Shown: positions 23,975 through 33,062, counted from the first letter of the stretch. The stretch: DNA of 64,000 nucleotides from CBDAQA01 sp965247815 (GCA_965247815.1 CBDFHW010000005.1:1-64000); one strand, 5' to 3'. Numbers and translations are program-made. Notes: generated by a model from the letters alone, not told the origin.

Positions 23975-24003
23975 GGCGACGTTTCACGTCGCCTTCTTTT
24001 TTG
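23975..24003 (+). terminator. Intrinsic terminator after the glycine-rich gene
   Basis: GGCGACGT, 3-nt loop, ACGTCGCC, then TTCTTTTTT: a perfect 8-bp stem with a U-tract, 36 bp after the stop codon at 23939. This is the only textbook rho-independent terminator seen in the window. Confidence 0.85.
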
Positions 24004-24040
24004 GTAGACGCTTGATTTGCCGAAGTGGCCGTTCGAATCC

Positions 24041-24113
24041 CCGTTTAGCGGCTGTCCCGCAGGGACGCAGTTTGCCGGAAAACACGCGTCCCTTCGGGAC
24101 AGCCGCTAAACTG
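24041..24113. repeat. REP-like hairpin (family B), copy near 24.1 kb
   Basis: CCGTTTAGCGGCTGTCCCGC pairs with CGGGACAGCCGCTAAACTG. The compensatory change (GTCCC/GGGAC instead of GCCCC/GGGGC) keeps the stem, which indicates selection or mechanism for base pairing. Confidence 0.9.
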
Positions 24114-24218
24114 TGTGGGAAGTAATGCGCCCCGCACTCGACATTCATCCTCGTCCAAACTCAACTCGATTTTCCGACCGTGATGCATTAGTCTCGATAA
24201 GACATCGAAGTTTATCGC

Positions 24219-25370
24219 ATGGAAGAATCGGTAAAAACATCACGCCCGCTACGCGTATTACACCTGATTCCCGCGTCCGCTGCGGGGGGTGTGAGCCGAT
24301 ACGTTTTTGATCTTTGCTTTGCCATGCGGGCGATGGGGCACCAGGTGGCGGTCGCCGGTGAGGTCGGGTCCTGGCATTGGCTTTTCGACACGGCCCCGTT
24401 CCCGTGGATCGACGCGAAATTCAGCCGCGGCTGGTTCTCGTCCCGCAAAACCCCCGAAGCATTGATTGACTGGACCGACGCCAACCCGATCGATCTGCTG
24501 CACGTCCACGACCGCGACTGCATTCACGTCGCCCGGCAGCTGCAGCACAAGCACGCCGCCCCGCTGCTGTTCACGCTGCACCAGCCCGACCTGCGGATCG
24601 GTAAACCCTGGGCGACCGACTTCGGCGACCACACGCACGTGGCTTCGAAAGAAACCCGCGAATGGCTCGTGAAAGTGGCCAAGGTCCCGCAGAAACAAAT
24701 CTCGATCCTGCCCCACGGCATCGACCCCCGCCGGTTCCCCGTCGCCGGCGACGCCGCCAAGGCCGCCGCTAAAGAAGCGTTGGGACTAAAAACAACCGAT
24801 CTGGTCGCCACCTACGTCGGGCGGATGGACACGTCCAAGAACGAAATGTGGATGCTCGACCTGGCCGAAGCATCTCGCGAACGATTACCGAACCTGAAAG
24901 TGGTGATGGTCGGCGAAGGCCCGCACGAAGCGAAACTCCGCCGGCGGGTACGACGAAAGAAACTGCAGAACCGCGTCGTCCTGCTCGGGCACCGCGACCC
25001 GATGCCGATCTATCACGCCGCCGACGCCCTGCTGCTGCCCAGCCAGCGTGAAGGGTTTTCGCTCGTCTGCGCCGAGGCGATGAGCACCGGCACCCCCGTG
25101 CTCCGCACCCGCACCGCCGGCACCGACGCGCTGGTGGTCGAAAACGCCACCGGCCGATCGGTCCCGATCGAACACGACGCGTTCGTCGAAGGCGCGACCG
25201 AATTCCTGTCCGACCCCGAAGGGTTAAAACGCATGGGCAGGCTCGCCGCGTTGCACGTGCACACGCACTTCACGTTCGACCGGCAACTGAAGGACACGGT
25301 CGACATGTACCGGTCGCTGATCCGCCTGCAAGGCGAAGACCGTGTAACGCCCGCACTCGCGACGATCTGA
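24219..25370 (+). CDS. Glycosyltransferase family 4
   Basis: A 383-residue GT-B fold enzyme. The N-terminal domain has LRVLHLIPASAAGGVSRYVF with the GG loop that binds the acceptor/nucleotide, and IDLLHVHDRDCIHVARQL. The C-terminal domain has LVATYVGRMDTSKN, VVMVGEGPHEAKLRRR, VVLLGHRDPMPIYHAADALL and the GT4 E-x7-E motif in SQREGFSLVCAEAMSTGTPV (Glu about 281 and 289). Likely transfers an NDP-sugar to a glycan, lipid or protein on the cytoplasmic side. It stands alone; the partner genes of a polysaccharide cluster are not adjacent. Start ATG 24219. Confidence 0.9.
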   Translation: MEESVKTSRPLRVLHLIPASAAGGVSRYVFDLCFAMRAMGHQVAVAGEVGSWHWLFDTAPFPWIDAKFSRGWFSSRKTPEALIDWTDANPIDLLHVHDRDCIHVARQLQHKHAAPLLFTLHQPDLRIGKPWATDFGDHTHVASKETREWLVKVAKVPQKQISILPHGIDPRRFPVAGDAAKAAAKEALGLKTTDLVATYVGRMDTSKNEMWMLDLAEASRERLPNLKVVMVGEGPHEAKLRRRVRRKKLQNRVVLLGHRDPMPIYHAADALLLPSQREGFSLVCAEAMSTGTPVLRTRTAGTDALVVENATGRSVPIEHDAFVEGATEFLSDPEGLKRMGRLAALHVHTHFTFDRQLKDTVDMYRSLIRLQGEDRVTPALATI

Positions 25371-25387
25371 GACGACGTCAACGAATC

Positions 25388-25880
25388 ACCCGGCTCTTCG
25401 GGGTACCTCAGAACCGGCGTCCCAGAAACGCAATCGACACGCACGAGCCCCCAATCCCGCGACGATCAAGAACCGACACCACAATTCACAACACAAAAAG
25501 ACGCCGGTCCTGAGGCAGCCCGAAGGGCCGGATATTGACGAACAGATCCGGGCATTCGGAGTACCTCATACCCAGCGTCCCGGGATCACAACCGACACCC
25601 ACCCGCAGGCAACACAGCTCCAACCGTGCGGGTGTCTAAAGCCGACACCACATTTCACGACACAAAAAGACGCCGGTCCTGAGGTACCCCGAAGGGCCGG
25701 GCCTCACGGCAGACATCCGGGGATTCGGAGTACCTCATACCCAGCGTCTTAGAAACGCAATCAAAAACGTCCTGCGTGCAACTCAGCTTTAATCGCGCAA
25801 CGATCTAAAACCACCGTCACAACTCAAGACTCACCCAAGACGCCGGTCCTGAGGTACCCCGAAGGGCCGGGCCTCCGCCT
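25388..25880. repeat. Tandem array of ~170-bp units built around family-A hairpins
   Basis: AGACGCCGGTCCTGAGG begins at 25499, 25668 and 25838, spaced 169 and 170 bp. The matching right arms GTACCTC... begin at 25403, 25561 and 25730. Between them, the linkers (CACAACACAAAA / CACGACACAAAA; AGAAACGCAATC twice) are also repeated, so whole units, not just hairpins, were duplicated. The array fills the 578-bp gap between the GT4 gene and hom; the last half-unit ends about 70 bp before the hom start codon. Confidence 0.85.
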
Positions 25881-25948
25881 CCAGCGACACCGCGCGCATC
25901 CCCGTTTTCTTGCGAGAACCTCCCCCGCACTTTAAAGTCCGCACCACT

Positions 25949-27268
25949 ATGGCAGAACGCACGGTCGGCATCACGTTACTCGGCTGCGGCACCGTCGGGG
26001 GCGGGGTCGCCGCGATCTTGCTCGACAACCGGGACCTGCTCCGCCAACGGACCGGCATTACGTTCGAGCTCCGACACGTCGTCGTTCGCGATCTGAAAAA
26101 CACCGACCGCCGGCCGGGCCTGCCGGTGACCACCGACGCGACCGCCGCCATCACCGACCCGAAAACGGATCTGGTCGTCGAATTGATCGGCGGGACCACC
26201 ACCGCCAAACAATGGGTGACAACAGCCCTGAAGGCCGGCAAGCCCGTCGTCACCGCGAACAAATCCCTGCTGGCGGCCGCAGGTCCCGAGCTGTTCGCGC
26301 TGGCCCGCACGCACGGCACGTGCATCGCCTTCGAGGCCAGCTGCGGCGGCGGCATTCCGATCATCAACGCGCTGACCCACGGGCTGGTCGCCAACCGGAT
26401 CGACGCGCTGGTCGGCATCGTCAACGGCACCTGCAATTTCATCCTGACGCAGATGACCAAAAACAATCAGGCGTACGCCGCCGCGTTGGCCGAGGCCCAG
26501 AAGCTGGGGTTCGCCGAGGCCGACCCGACGATGGACGTCAGCGGCCGCGACGCCGCCCAGAAGCTCGCCGTGCTCGCCGGGCTGGCGTTCAACGTGCGGG
26601 TCGACGAGGCCGACATTCACATCGAAGGCATCGACACGCTGCAGGACCAGGACATCAAGCTGGCCAAGGAACTGGGGTACGTGATCAAGCTGCTGGCGAT
26701 CGCCGAACGAACGCCCGACGGCAATCTGGTGCTCCGCGTCCACCCGACGCTGGTGCACGAAACCGACGTGCTGGCGGAGGTGAGCGGCAGCTTCAACGCC
26801 GTCAGCGTGTTCGGTCACGCGGTGGGTCACACCCTGTTCTACGGCCGCGGCGCAGGCCGCATGCCCACCGCCAGCGCGGTCGTCTCCGACATCGTCAACG
26901 TCGCCCTGGGCATCACCCCGCTCGCGTTCAAACAGCTGCAGGTGTACCCCGACCAGGTTTCCAAAGCGCGCGTGTTGCCGATCACCGAGCTGTCCAGCCG
27001 GTATTACCTGCGGGTGATCGCCAAGGACGCGCCGGGCGTGTTCGCCCAGATCACCGCCGTGCTGGGCGACCACGACATCAGCCTCGCCGCCGTGCTGCAG
27101 CACGAAGCAGACGACGACCAGTTCGTCCCGATCGTCATCACCACGCACCTGGCCAAAGAAGGTTCGCTGCAACAGGCGATCAAGAAGCTAAACGCGTCAC
27201 AAGACACCGCCGGCCCGGCTGTGTGTCTAAGGATCATCGACCAGCCGAAAGAGTTCGCGGGGTCGTGA
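25949..27268 (+). CDS. hom: Homoserine dehydrogenase
   Basis: ATG 25949 gives a 439-residue, full-length monofunctional homoserine dehydrogenase (EC 1.1.1.3), which reduces aspartate semialdehyde to homoserine for Thr, Met and Ile synthesis. It has the NAD(P)-binding GCGTVGGGV (12-20), catalytic-site lysine candidates Lys105 in VTANKSLLA and Lys205 in DAAQKLAVLA, the conserved NGTCNFIL (159-166) and ADPTMDVSGRDAAQKL (191-206). The last ~80 residues are an ACT domain (YYLRVIAKDAPGVFAQITAV) that senses end-product threonine. No thrB or thrC lies next to it. The 170-bp repeat array is directly upstream and may affect expression. Confidence 0.95.
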   Translation: MAERTVGITLLGCGTVGGGVAAILLDNRDLLRQRTGITFELRHVVVRDLKNTDRRPGLPVTTDATAAITDPKTDLVVELIGGTTTAKQWVTTALKAGKPVVTANKSLLAAAGPELFALARTHGTCIAFEASCGGGIPIINALTHGLVANRIDALVGIVNGTCNFILTQMTKNNQAYAAALAEAQKLGFAEADPTMDVSGRDAAQKLAVLAGLAFNVRVDEADIHIEGIDTLQDQDIKLAKELGYVIKLLAIAERTPDGNLVLRVHPTLVHETDVLAEVSGSFNAVSVFGHAVGHTLFYGRGAGRMPTASAVVSDIVNVALGITPLAFKQLQVYPDQVSKARVLPITELSSRYYLRVIAKDAPGVFAQITAVLGDHDISLAAVLQHEADDDQFVPIVITTHLAKEGSLQQAIKKLNASQDTAGPAVCLRIIDQPKEFAGS

Positions 27269-27283
27269 GGGCGAAGAATTAAC

Positions 27284-27364
27284 CCCCGTCTAGCGGTCAC
27301 CCCGAAGGGGCACGGTCGGCGTTGTATCGATCAAATGCGCCCCTGCGGGGCAGCCGATAGACGG
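27284..27364. repeat. REP-like hairpin (family B), copy after hom
   Basis: CCCGTCTAGCGGTCACCCCG pairs with GGGGCAGCCGATAGACGG. It begins 16 bp after the hom stop codon and may end or stabilise the message. Confidence 0.85.
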
Positions 27365-27415
27365 AACGTCAAGGTGATGTGGCAAATTGAAGATATCAGT
27401 CGCATAGCCGTGCCT

Positions 27416-27646
27416 CTACCGACTACTTCGGCGCAGGCGACGTTGCCACCAGATAATGACTGCTAAATTTAGCGGAGAACTAACCGCTAGTCCTAGCAAC
27501 AAGATCGTCGCAGAGTCCAGATTCAACACTGGTTGCCAATGGAACACACTGCCCAAGGCCAATATCGTTAAGCCACCGAAAAAGCCGCCGACTGTTACGA
27601 AAATACCAAGAGCCAAACCGAATACGATCAACCTTAAATAGTTCAT
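27416..27646 (-). CDS. Small membrane protein, hypothetical
   Basis: Start ATG 27646; 76 residues with two membrane spans (LRLIVFGLALGIFVTVGGFFGG and ATILLLGLAVSSPLNLAVIIWW) and a basic C-terminal tail (RRLRRSSR). The composition is lower in GC than the flanking genes. Function not recognised. Confidence 0.55.
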   Translation of the reverse strand: MNYLRLIVFGLALGIFVTVGGFFGGLTILALGSVFHWQPVLNLDSATILLLGLAVSSPLNLAVIIWWQRRLRRSSR

Positions 27647-27747
27647 TGGGTTGCTTCAAATTCGATTTATAATTGTCCGATGACCTTGTCAAATTTAGCA
27701 AGTTCTCAAGCCGCCGTCGCATGAAATCTAGCCCGCTGCCGCCGCTC

Positions 27748-28242
27748 TCACCACCCCGCGGTGCCGGGCGGGCCCTTGAACGGGCCGACGAGGTCGGGGG
27801 TGATCCAGCCGCCGTAGAACCCGCCGGGCTGGGGGGTCACGGGCTGGCCGTCGACGGTGCACAGGTCGGCAAGGCCGGCGTAGAACGCGACGTAGTCGCG
27901 GATCATGGCCGTCTCGGTCGTCGGCGTCGGATAGCTCCACGCGGCCCGCCGGCGAACGGTCGAGCCGACCACCACATCGAAATACCGTGCCTGGCCCTTC
28001 CACTCACACGCGGTGGACCCGTCGACGGGCCGAAGTGCACTGGCGTCAACGTCGGCCGGGGGGAAGTAGTAGACCGGCGGGTGCGACGTTTCGAGCACAC
28101 GATACGCAGCCGACGTGCGGGCGATCGTCCGGCCGGCCACGACGATGGTCAAAAGACGCCCCGTCGATTCGATTCGAGGCGGCCGCGGGTAATCCCAAAC
28201 CGATTCCTGTCCGGGCCCGGCGGGTTGGCGAGTAGATTGCAT
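27748..28242 (-). CDS. DUF427-domain protein
   Basis: ATG 28242 gives 164 residues; in-frame ATGs at 28275 and 28323 are alternatives, but family members usually start about 15 residues before ESVWDYPRPP. The DUF427 pattern is clear: VWDYPRPPRI near the N-terminus, VLETSHPPVYYFPP, CEWKGQARYFDV, AAWSYPTPT, and a C-terminal PGGFYGGWITPDLVGPFKG. DUF427 proteins are small beta-rich proteins of unknown function. The gene lies just after the patatin gene on the same strand (stop 28301) and could be co-transcribed. Confidence 0.85.
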   Translation of the reverse strand: MQSTRQPAGPGQESVWDYPRPPRIESTGRLLTIVVAGRTIARTSAAYRVLETSHPPVYYFPPADVDASALRPVDGSTACEWKGQARYFDVVVGSTVRRRAAWSYPTPTTETAMIRDYVAFYAGLADLCTVDGQPVTPQPGGFYGGWITPDLVGPFKGPPGTAGW

Positions 28243-28300
28243 ATCAATGTTAGGCCGGAAACTTGCTTCCGACATTTCGGCCCGCACCAAACGCCGATAC

Positions 28301-29758
28301 TCACGGCTCAAAGTCGTCAACATATAGGTGATGTCGCTTGAATTGATAAAATTTATTATGGCTTTTGTAGATCGCGGCGGATGCCATGTTGTGACGCATG
28401 TAGTCTGGATGCGGCGGCAAGGGCACCACGGTTGACAGTGCGGCTAAGATCCACGCTTTAACTACAGCAATCTTCGGGTCATCCGACTTCGCCAAGACTT
28501 CGAGAACTGCATTGCACTCGCAATAGCCGTGATTCTCGATCACCTTAATTTCTGACTCCGTGAATGCATTCATGTCGGTGCGTAAGCTAGCGATACGTGA
28601 TCCCATAAATATATTGTAACGGATGGGATCGTCATAATGTTTTCTGTCTGTTGATGGGGTCAGCGGGAGAGAGCTGTTTTCATCAAACTCCCACATTCCG
28701 CCGACAAGCGCTTTTTTTAACCAGCGAGCTCTGAGACTCGTCGTCGCACGGCCAGCAATCGCTTGGTGTCGCATCGCGCGACTCATGATCCGCTTTCCAT
28801 CCCATAAGGCGTACTCGCGATGCTCTGCATTCGACACCAACAAACACTTGTGTCGGTCGATCGTCGGATAGACACCGAGGTTGTCAAAATTTCCGCCATC
28901 GGTCAGTTTTAGTCGCCTTTTCCCGCGAATCGAATAAGGATGAAGATCCGTGGGAAAGCCACGGTAAATTCTCACTTGATCGCCTTCATGAACGTCGAGG
29001 TCCATCGGCCGAAATATTGGCGGAAAACACGAGGACGCAGCAACGGCCTGTGCTACCGTCAGGGATGCCGGCGTCTTAACATAGCCCGGCTCGGTGGCAC
29101 CGATCAAAGACCGCGTTAAATAGAATGGTGAAGCAAATCCCATTTCAGCCGAACAAAAAACAAAGTGCGGGTGAGGTCGGAGCTCGACCATCTTCTTGTC
29201 GTTGTTCTTCGCCAGGTAAGTCTTCGTAAGCGACGCCGCACCGAAAGACTTGGTAATCCAGTTCACTGGATTCAGTTCTCGAAGCGTAGCGCGGGTTCGA
29301 ATATCGATAGCGGTAAAGGCCCGGAACGGCTCGGCTATCTTTTGCTCCCAGTCGGGGATGACACCGCCGGGCTCCGGCCACGCTTCGACACAGGCTTCTA
29401 AGAAAGCCGCAATGATACTCCCGCCGGAAACCGACGAGATGGTATTCACGCGGGATAGCAGGCCCAATTCATTAAGCCGTCGAAGTGCGCCCAGATGATA
29501 AAGTGCGGCACGATAACCGCCGCCGGAAAGGCACAACGCCAGCTCATGGTCGCCGAATAGCTCCGGGTACAAGGGCGCTGCCTCGCGAGGCGAGATCTCG
29601 CACCACTCAACAGCTTGCGCGTGTTCTTCATACTCCTCTTTGGTGCAAGGCGTCGGAGCAGCATCATTCAAACCTAGTTGTGTTCGGAGCTGCTTAAATT
29701 TATCAGCTCGCTCGTAAGCTTTCACAAATCGGGGATGCGTTGAGGTGCGGGTCGGCAA
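28301..29758 (-). CDS. Patatin-like phospholipase
   Basis: The 485-residue product starts at TTG 29758, which has AAGGAG three bases upstream; GTG 29725 is an alternative. The patatin catalytic set is visible: oxyanion loop SGGGYRAAL (78-86), nucleophile Ser111 in SSVSGGSII, and Asp287 in LTDGGNFDNLG (the DG[G/A] motif). An ~60-residue N-terminal extension precedes the fold, and the C-terminal ~180 residues have no recognised domain. Patatins cleave acyl chains from lipids. The GC content is clearly lower (about 50% by eye) than neighbours, suggesting recent acquisition. No nucleotide cyclase or other defence partner is adjacent, so a CBASS role is not supported. Confidence 0.85.
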   Translation of the reverse strand: MPTRTSTHPRFVKAYERADKFKQLRTQLGLNDAAPTPCTKEEYEEHAQAVEWCEISPREAAPLYPELFGDHELALCLSGGGYRAALYHLGALRRLNELGLLSRVNTISSVSGGSIIAAFLEACVEAWPEPGGVIPDWEQKIAEPFRAFTAIDIRTRATLRELNPVNWITKSFGAASLTKTYLAKNNDKKMVELRPHPHFVFCSAEMGFASPFYLTRSLIGATEPGYVKTPASLTVAQAVAASSCFPPIFRPMDLDVHEGDQVRIYRGFPTDLHPYSIRGKRRLKLTDGGNFDNLGVYPTIDRHKCLLVSNAEHREYALWDGKRIMSRAMRHQAIAGRATTSLRARWLKKALVGGMWEFDENSSLPLTPSTDRKHYDDPIRYNIFMGSRIASLRTDMNAFTESEIKVIENHGYCECNAVLEVLAKSDDPKIAVVKAWILAALSTVVPLPPHPDYMRHNMASAAIYKSHNKFYQFKRHHLYVDDFEP

Positions 29759-29892
29759 TAGCTCCTTTCGTCCGCAATATTCTAAACCGACGCGATCGGT
29801 AGTACTACGGTCGGATGGATGGGCTTATTGCAGCGGGCATCATGACAAGTCTTTGGTCTTCGTAACGACAAGCTTGATGCATAATGCTTCGA

Positions 29893-30825
29893 TCACTCGT
29901 GCTTCAACCCTGAAAACAATTTCAACCCCCCGCGGGTGCCGCCGGTGGTGACGGTGGGGTCGGCATCGGGGGGCAGGATGATCTTGGGTTTCCACGCGAG
30001 CCAGTCGTCTTGTGCCTCCGCGTGCAGGTCGAACGTCGTCATCGGCTTGATGAGCTGCCCGTAATCTTCCTCAGGGGTGGCAAAACTGATTCCCCCGCCG
30101 ATCAGCGCCCGCAGCGAGTTCAGTTCGACCTTGATCCCGCTCAGAAGTCCGCCGCGGATGTCGGCCCCTTTGACGATCCAAAACTGGGAATGCGTGCGGA
30201 TCAGGTTCTTGTAATAATCCCAGACGTAAATCGTGACGTTGGCGTCGGTCGAGTCGCTGCTGAGGCGGATGTCCTGCACGATGCCGACCTGAATACCGCG
30301 GTAGAACACCGGCGAATCGACGACCAGCTGCCCGACCTGGTCGGCGTGCAGGACCAGCTTGATGCCCGGCGTGTCGATGACCGGCGGGCCGTCGACCGCG
30401 ACGAAATTCGTCGTCTGCGCGCCGTCGCCCGGCTGGGCCGTGATGTACGGCCCGGTCACCAGCGTGTCCAGACCCTTGATGCTCTCGAGCGATACTTCCG
30501 GTTTGACCAGCCAGAACAACGTCTCTTTGCGGGCCAGAAAGCTGTTGGCGATGCTGAGCTTCACGTGCACCAGCGTGTGCTGGTGGTCGGGGCTGAGCTC
30601 GACCGTGTTCACCTTGCCGACATTCACCCCGCGCACGGCCAGCGCCGTTTCACCTTCCTTGATGCCTTGGGCGTCGGCGAACTGAATCGTGATCGTAATT
30701 CCCTGTTGCTGGTGACGCTGGTAGAAAAAATACCCCGCGAGCACGGCGGCCCCCAGCGGGACGATCCAGACCAGCGGGAACGGCCACCACATTTTTTTCT
30801 GGATCGGTTTGGGGATGGGTTCCAT
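29893..30825 (-). CDS. pqiB: PqiB/MlaD-family (MCE domain) membrane protein
   Basis: ATG 30825 is chosen; the open frame continues upstream only through the pqiA gene in another frame. The 310-residue product begins MEPIPKPIQKKMWWPFPLVW, then a single membrane span (about 14-32) and MCE repeats: ITIQFADAQGIKEGETALAV ... RGVNVGKV, and a second copy with IKLVLHADQVGQLVVDSPVF ... YRGIQVGIV. E. coli PqiB has three MCE domains; this protein seems to hold two complete ones and a shorter third part. MCE proteins form a hexameric channel that moves lipids between membranes. The upstream pqiA gene is 14 bp away; no pqiC lipoprotein gene is seen. Confidence 0.8.
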   Translation of the reverse strand: MEPIPKPIQKKMWWPFPLVWIVPLGAAVLAGYFFYQRHQQQGITITIQFADAQGIKEGETALAVRGVNVGKVNTVELSPDHQHTLVHVKLSIANSFLARKETLFWLVKPEVSLESIKGLDTLVTGPYITAQPGDGAQTTNFVAVDGPPVIDTPGIKLVLHADQVGQLVVDSPVFYRGIQVGIVQDIRLSSDSTDANVTIYVWDYYKNLIRTHSQFWIVKGADIRGGLLSGIKVELNSLRALIGGGISFATPEEDYGQLIKPMTTFDLHAEAQDDWLAWKPKIILPPDADPTVTTGGTRGGLKLFSGLKHE

Positions 30826-30839
30826 AGACGCACCGAACC

Positions 30840-31496
30840 TTAGGCCGCGCCGGTGTCGTCCGTGGCTAATGTTTTTGTTCTCGGTTCCCAGATCAGCTGC
30901 GGGTCGAAGCTGGCCGAGGCGAGCAGCGTCAACACGACGACGCACCCGAACGGCAGCAGCCCACGGCCGGGCGTGACGTCGGCGAGCGAGCCGATTTTGA
31001 CTGCCGCCACCCAGATCCCGACGACGAAGACGTCGAGCATCGCCCACTTGCCGATCGTGTCGATGAACCGAAACACCGACGTACGAAAGTGCAGCCGGCG
31101 GTCCGAGTGCAACCCGGTGGTAATCGTCACATAAAAGAGTCCGAGCAATTTCAACAGCGGCACGATGATGCTGGCCAGCAGCACGATGACGCAGATGACA
31201 TAGCTGCCGTCTTCGTAAAACTTTTGGACCCCGTCCCACACAGTGTTGTCCGACGTCCGGCCGTACAGTTTCAGGTGCAGAATGGGCAACACGTTGGCCG
31301 GGAAATACAGGATCAGCGCCGCCAGCGAAAAGGCGGCCGTGCGGTGAAGGCTGTTGCGGGTCCGCTTTTCGAGCCGGGCGCCGCACCGTACGCATTGAAG
31401 ATACGTCCCCCGCTGCACCGGCATCAACTGGTGCACCTGCCCGCAGACGTGGCAGGAAATGACAGGTTGCGGGTCAATGGTTGCGTCCTCGGCCAT
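30840..31496 (-). CDS. pqiA: PqiA-family integral membrane protein
   Basis: The 218-residue product has two zinc-ribbon-like CxxC pairs (Cys15-x-x-Cys18 in CHVCGQ and Cys35-x-x-Cys38 in CVRCGA), then the PqiA membrane core: SLAALILYFPANVLPILHLK (the ALIxYxPAN signature), YVICVIVLLASIIVPLLKLL, IGKWAMLDVFVVGIWVAAVK and LLPFGCVVVLTLLASASF. E. coli PqiA has two such halves; this protein is one half, as in many non-enterobacterial relatives. It is thought to act with the MCE protein PqiB in lipid transport to or from the outer membrane. First gene of the pair. Confidence 0.85.
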   Translation of the reverse strand: MAEDATIDPQPVISCHVCGQVHQLMPVQRGTYLQCVRCGARLEKRTRNSLHRTAAFSLAALILYFPANVLPILHLKLYGRTSDNTVWDGVQKFYEDGSYVICVIVLLASIIVPLLKLLGLFYVTITTGLHSDRRLHFRTSVFRFIDTIGKWAMLDVFVVGIWVAAVKIGSLADVTPGRGLLPFGCVVVLTLLASASFDPQLIWEPRTKTLATDDTGAA

Positions 31497-31665
31497 TGCA
31501 ATAAGTACTAACTGAAAGCCGCGGGTTATGGGAACGGCGAATCCGCCCCGCGACCCACCGCGACTGCCGCGCCGACGTGAATTTCGATACTGCTTTCGCT
31601 CGATCTAAAAGGAAGCCGCGGGTGCATACCCGCCGGCGAAATGAAAACGGCGTGACCACCGAATC

Positions 31666-32883
31666 CTACTTCGCGACCACTTTGCTGATGGTAAAGATCG
31701 GCAGCAGCAGCGCGATCGTGACCCCGCCGATGATGCTCCCCATGACGGCGATCATCAACGGTTCGATGTACCGGGTCATCTCGGCGATCTTCTCTTTCAG
31801 TTCCTGCTCTCCGAACGTCGAGATCTGTTCCATGACGTGCGCGAGCTTGCCGGACTTTTCTCCGCTCTGAATCATCTGCGCGATCGGCCGGGGGACCAGG
31901 TCGCTGGCGAACAGCGTCTCGCTGAGCTGATGACCGGCCTGGATCTGCTCGGCGACGTCGTCCCAGAGCTTTTTGAAATAAGTGTTGGACGAAATCCCCC
32001 GGGCGATCTGCACGCAGTCGAGCAGGCTCACGCCGCTGGACGCCATCGTGCCGATGGTCCGCATGCCGCGCGACAAATGCAGCTTGCGGAACAACGACCC
32101 GAGCATCGGCAACCGCAGTTCGAGCCAGTGCCAGCCCTGCAATCCTTTTTCGGTCCGAAGAATCATCCACACTACACCTGCAACGCCGGCAATGCCCAGC
32201 GGCAGCGAGATCGCGTGCCCGGTGACGAACTCGCTCAAGTCCATCAGGACCTTGGTCGGCACGGGCAGCGCCGCCCCCTTGCGGGAATAGATCGCGGTGA
32301 ATTTCGGTAACACGCAGGCGAGCAAAAACACCGTCGTGCTCACCGCGAACAGCAACATGATCAGCGGATACGTGAGCGCCCCGCGGACCTTGCGGAGCGT
32401 TTCACTTTCGTCGCGCAGATAGATCACCGCCCGCGACAGCAGCTTGCCGAGCATACCGCTTTTTTCGCTGGCTTTGATTAACGCGACGAACACGCGCGGG
32501 AAGCTCCGCGGGTGCCGGGCACAGGCGACGCTGAATTCCCCGCCCGCCTGCACGCTTTGCGACAGGTCGGCCAGCAATGCTTTCAGTTTGGGAGTCGTCG
32601 CCTGAAGCGCGATGCAGTCGAGCGCTTCGCTGAGCGTGACGCCGGTGTCGACCATGATCGACAGCTGCGTGGCGACCTGGATCACTTCAGCCCGGGTAAC
32701 GCGAATGCCGCGCGCACCCGCCGCCGCACGGGTGGGCGGTGCCTGCTCGACCGGTTGCACCGACGTCGCGTACTTCCCGTCGCCGCGGAGCAGTCGAGTC
32801 ACCTCGGCGACCGAATCAGCGATCAACGTCCCATTCACGGCCGCTCCGGCGTTGTCACGAGCGGTGTAAGCAAAAGATGCCAT
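31666..32883 (-). CDS. gspF: Type II secretion/type IV pilus inner-membrane platform protein GspF/PilC
   Basis: A full-length 405-residue protein with the T2SSF layout: an N-terminal domain (ASFAYTARDNAGAAVNGTLI), two homologous cytoplasmic helical domains (~65-185 with QVATQLSIMVDTGVTLSEAL, and ~270-390 with MRTIGTMASSGVSLLDCVQI and QMIQSGEKSGKL), and three membrane spans (about 167-190, 217-238, 378-400). The SGEKSG loop and EPLMIAVMGSIIGG closing helix are diagnostic. It forms the platform that couples the ATPase to pseudopilin assembly. Gene order places it last in the locus, after gspE. Confidence 0.9.
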   Translation of the reverse strand: MASFAYTARDNAGAAVNGTLIADSVAEVTRLLRGDGKYATSVQPVEQAPPTRAAAGARGIRVTRAEVIQVATQLSIMVDTGVTLSEALDCIALQATTPKLKALLADLSQSVQAGGEFSVACARHPRSFPRVFVALIKASEKSGMLGKLLSRAVIYLRDESETLRKVRGALTYPLIMLLFAVSTTVFLLACVLPKFTAIYSRKGAALPVPTKVLMDLSEFVTGHAISLPLGIAGVAGVVWMILRTEKGLQGWHWLELRLPMLGSLFRKLHLSRGMRTIGTMASSGVSLLDCVQIARGISSNTYFKKLWDDVAEQIQAGHQLSETLFASDLVPRPIAQMIQSGEKSGKLAHVMEQISTFGEQELKEKIAEMTRYIEPLMIAVMGSIIGGVTIALLLPIFTISKVVAK

Positions 32884-32922
32884 CGTATTGGGTTATCGTG
32901 CTTATTTGGGCGATTCTTGACG

Positions 32923-33062
32923 GACGAAATCCGAAATTCGAAGCTCGAAATCCGAAATGAATAAGCCGTGAGACCGTCACGCTTCTGCGCCTTTTCTTAT
33001 TTCGGATTTCTGGTTTCGGATTTCTGTCCCTCGGGTTTCTGGTTTCGGATTTCGGATTTCCG
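32923..33062. repeat. GAAATCCGAAA-type palindromic repeat, copy 2
   Basis: Left half: GACGAAATCCGAAATTCGAA and CTCGAAATCCGAAATGAAT. Right half: ATTTCGGATTTCTGGTTTCG and a further GGTTTCGGATTTCGGATTTC. It fills nearly all of the gap between gspE (stop 33077) and gspF (start 32883), the same repeat type as at 1858-2014. Confidence 0.85.

Noticed and set aside
25388..25880. Possible CRISPR array
   Set aside because: Units are ~170 bp, the spacers are themselves repeated and no cas genes are near; it is a tandem duplication of a hairpin repeat.
28301..29758. CBASS or other patatin-based anti-phage defence system
   Set aside because: No cyclic-nucleotide synthase, sensor or ancillary gene is next to it; DUF427 and a small membrane protein are not known CBASS parts.
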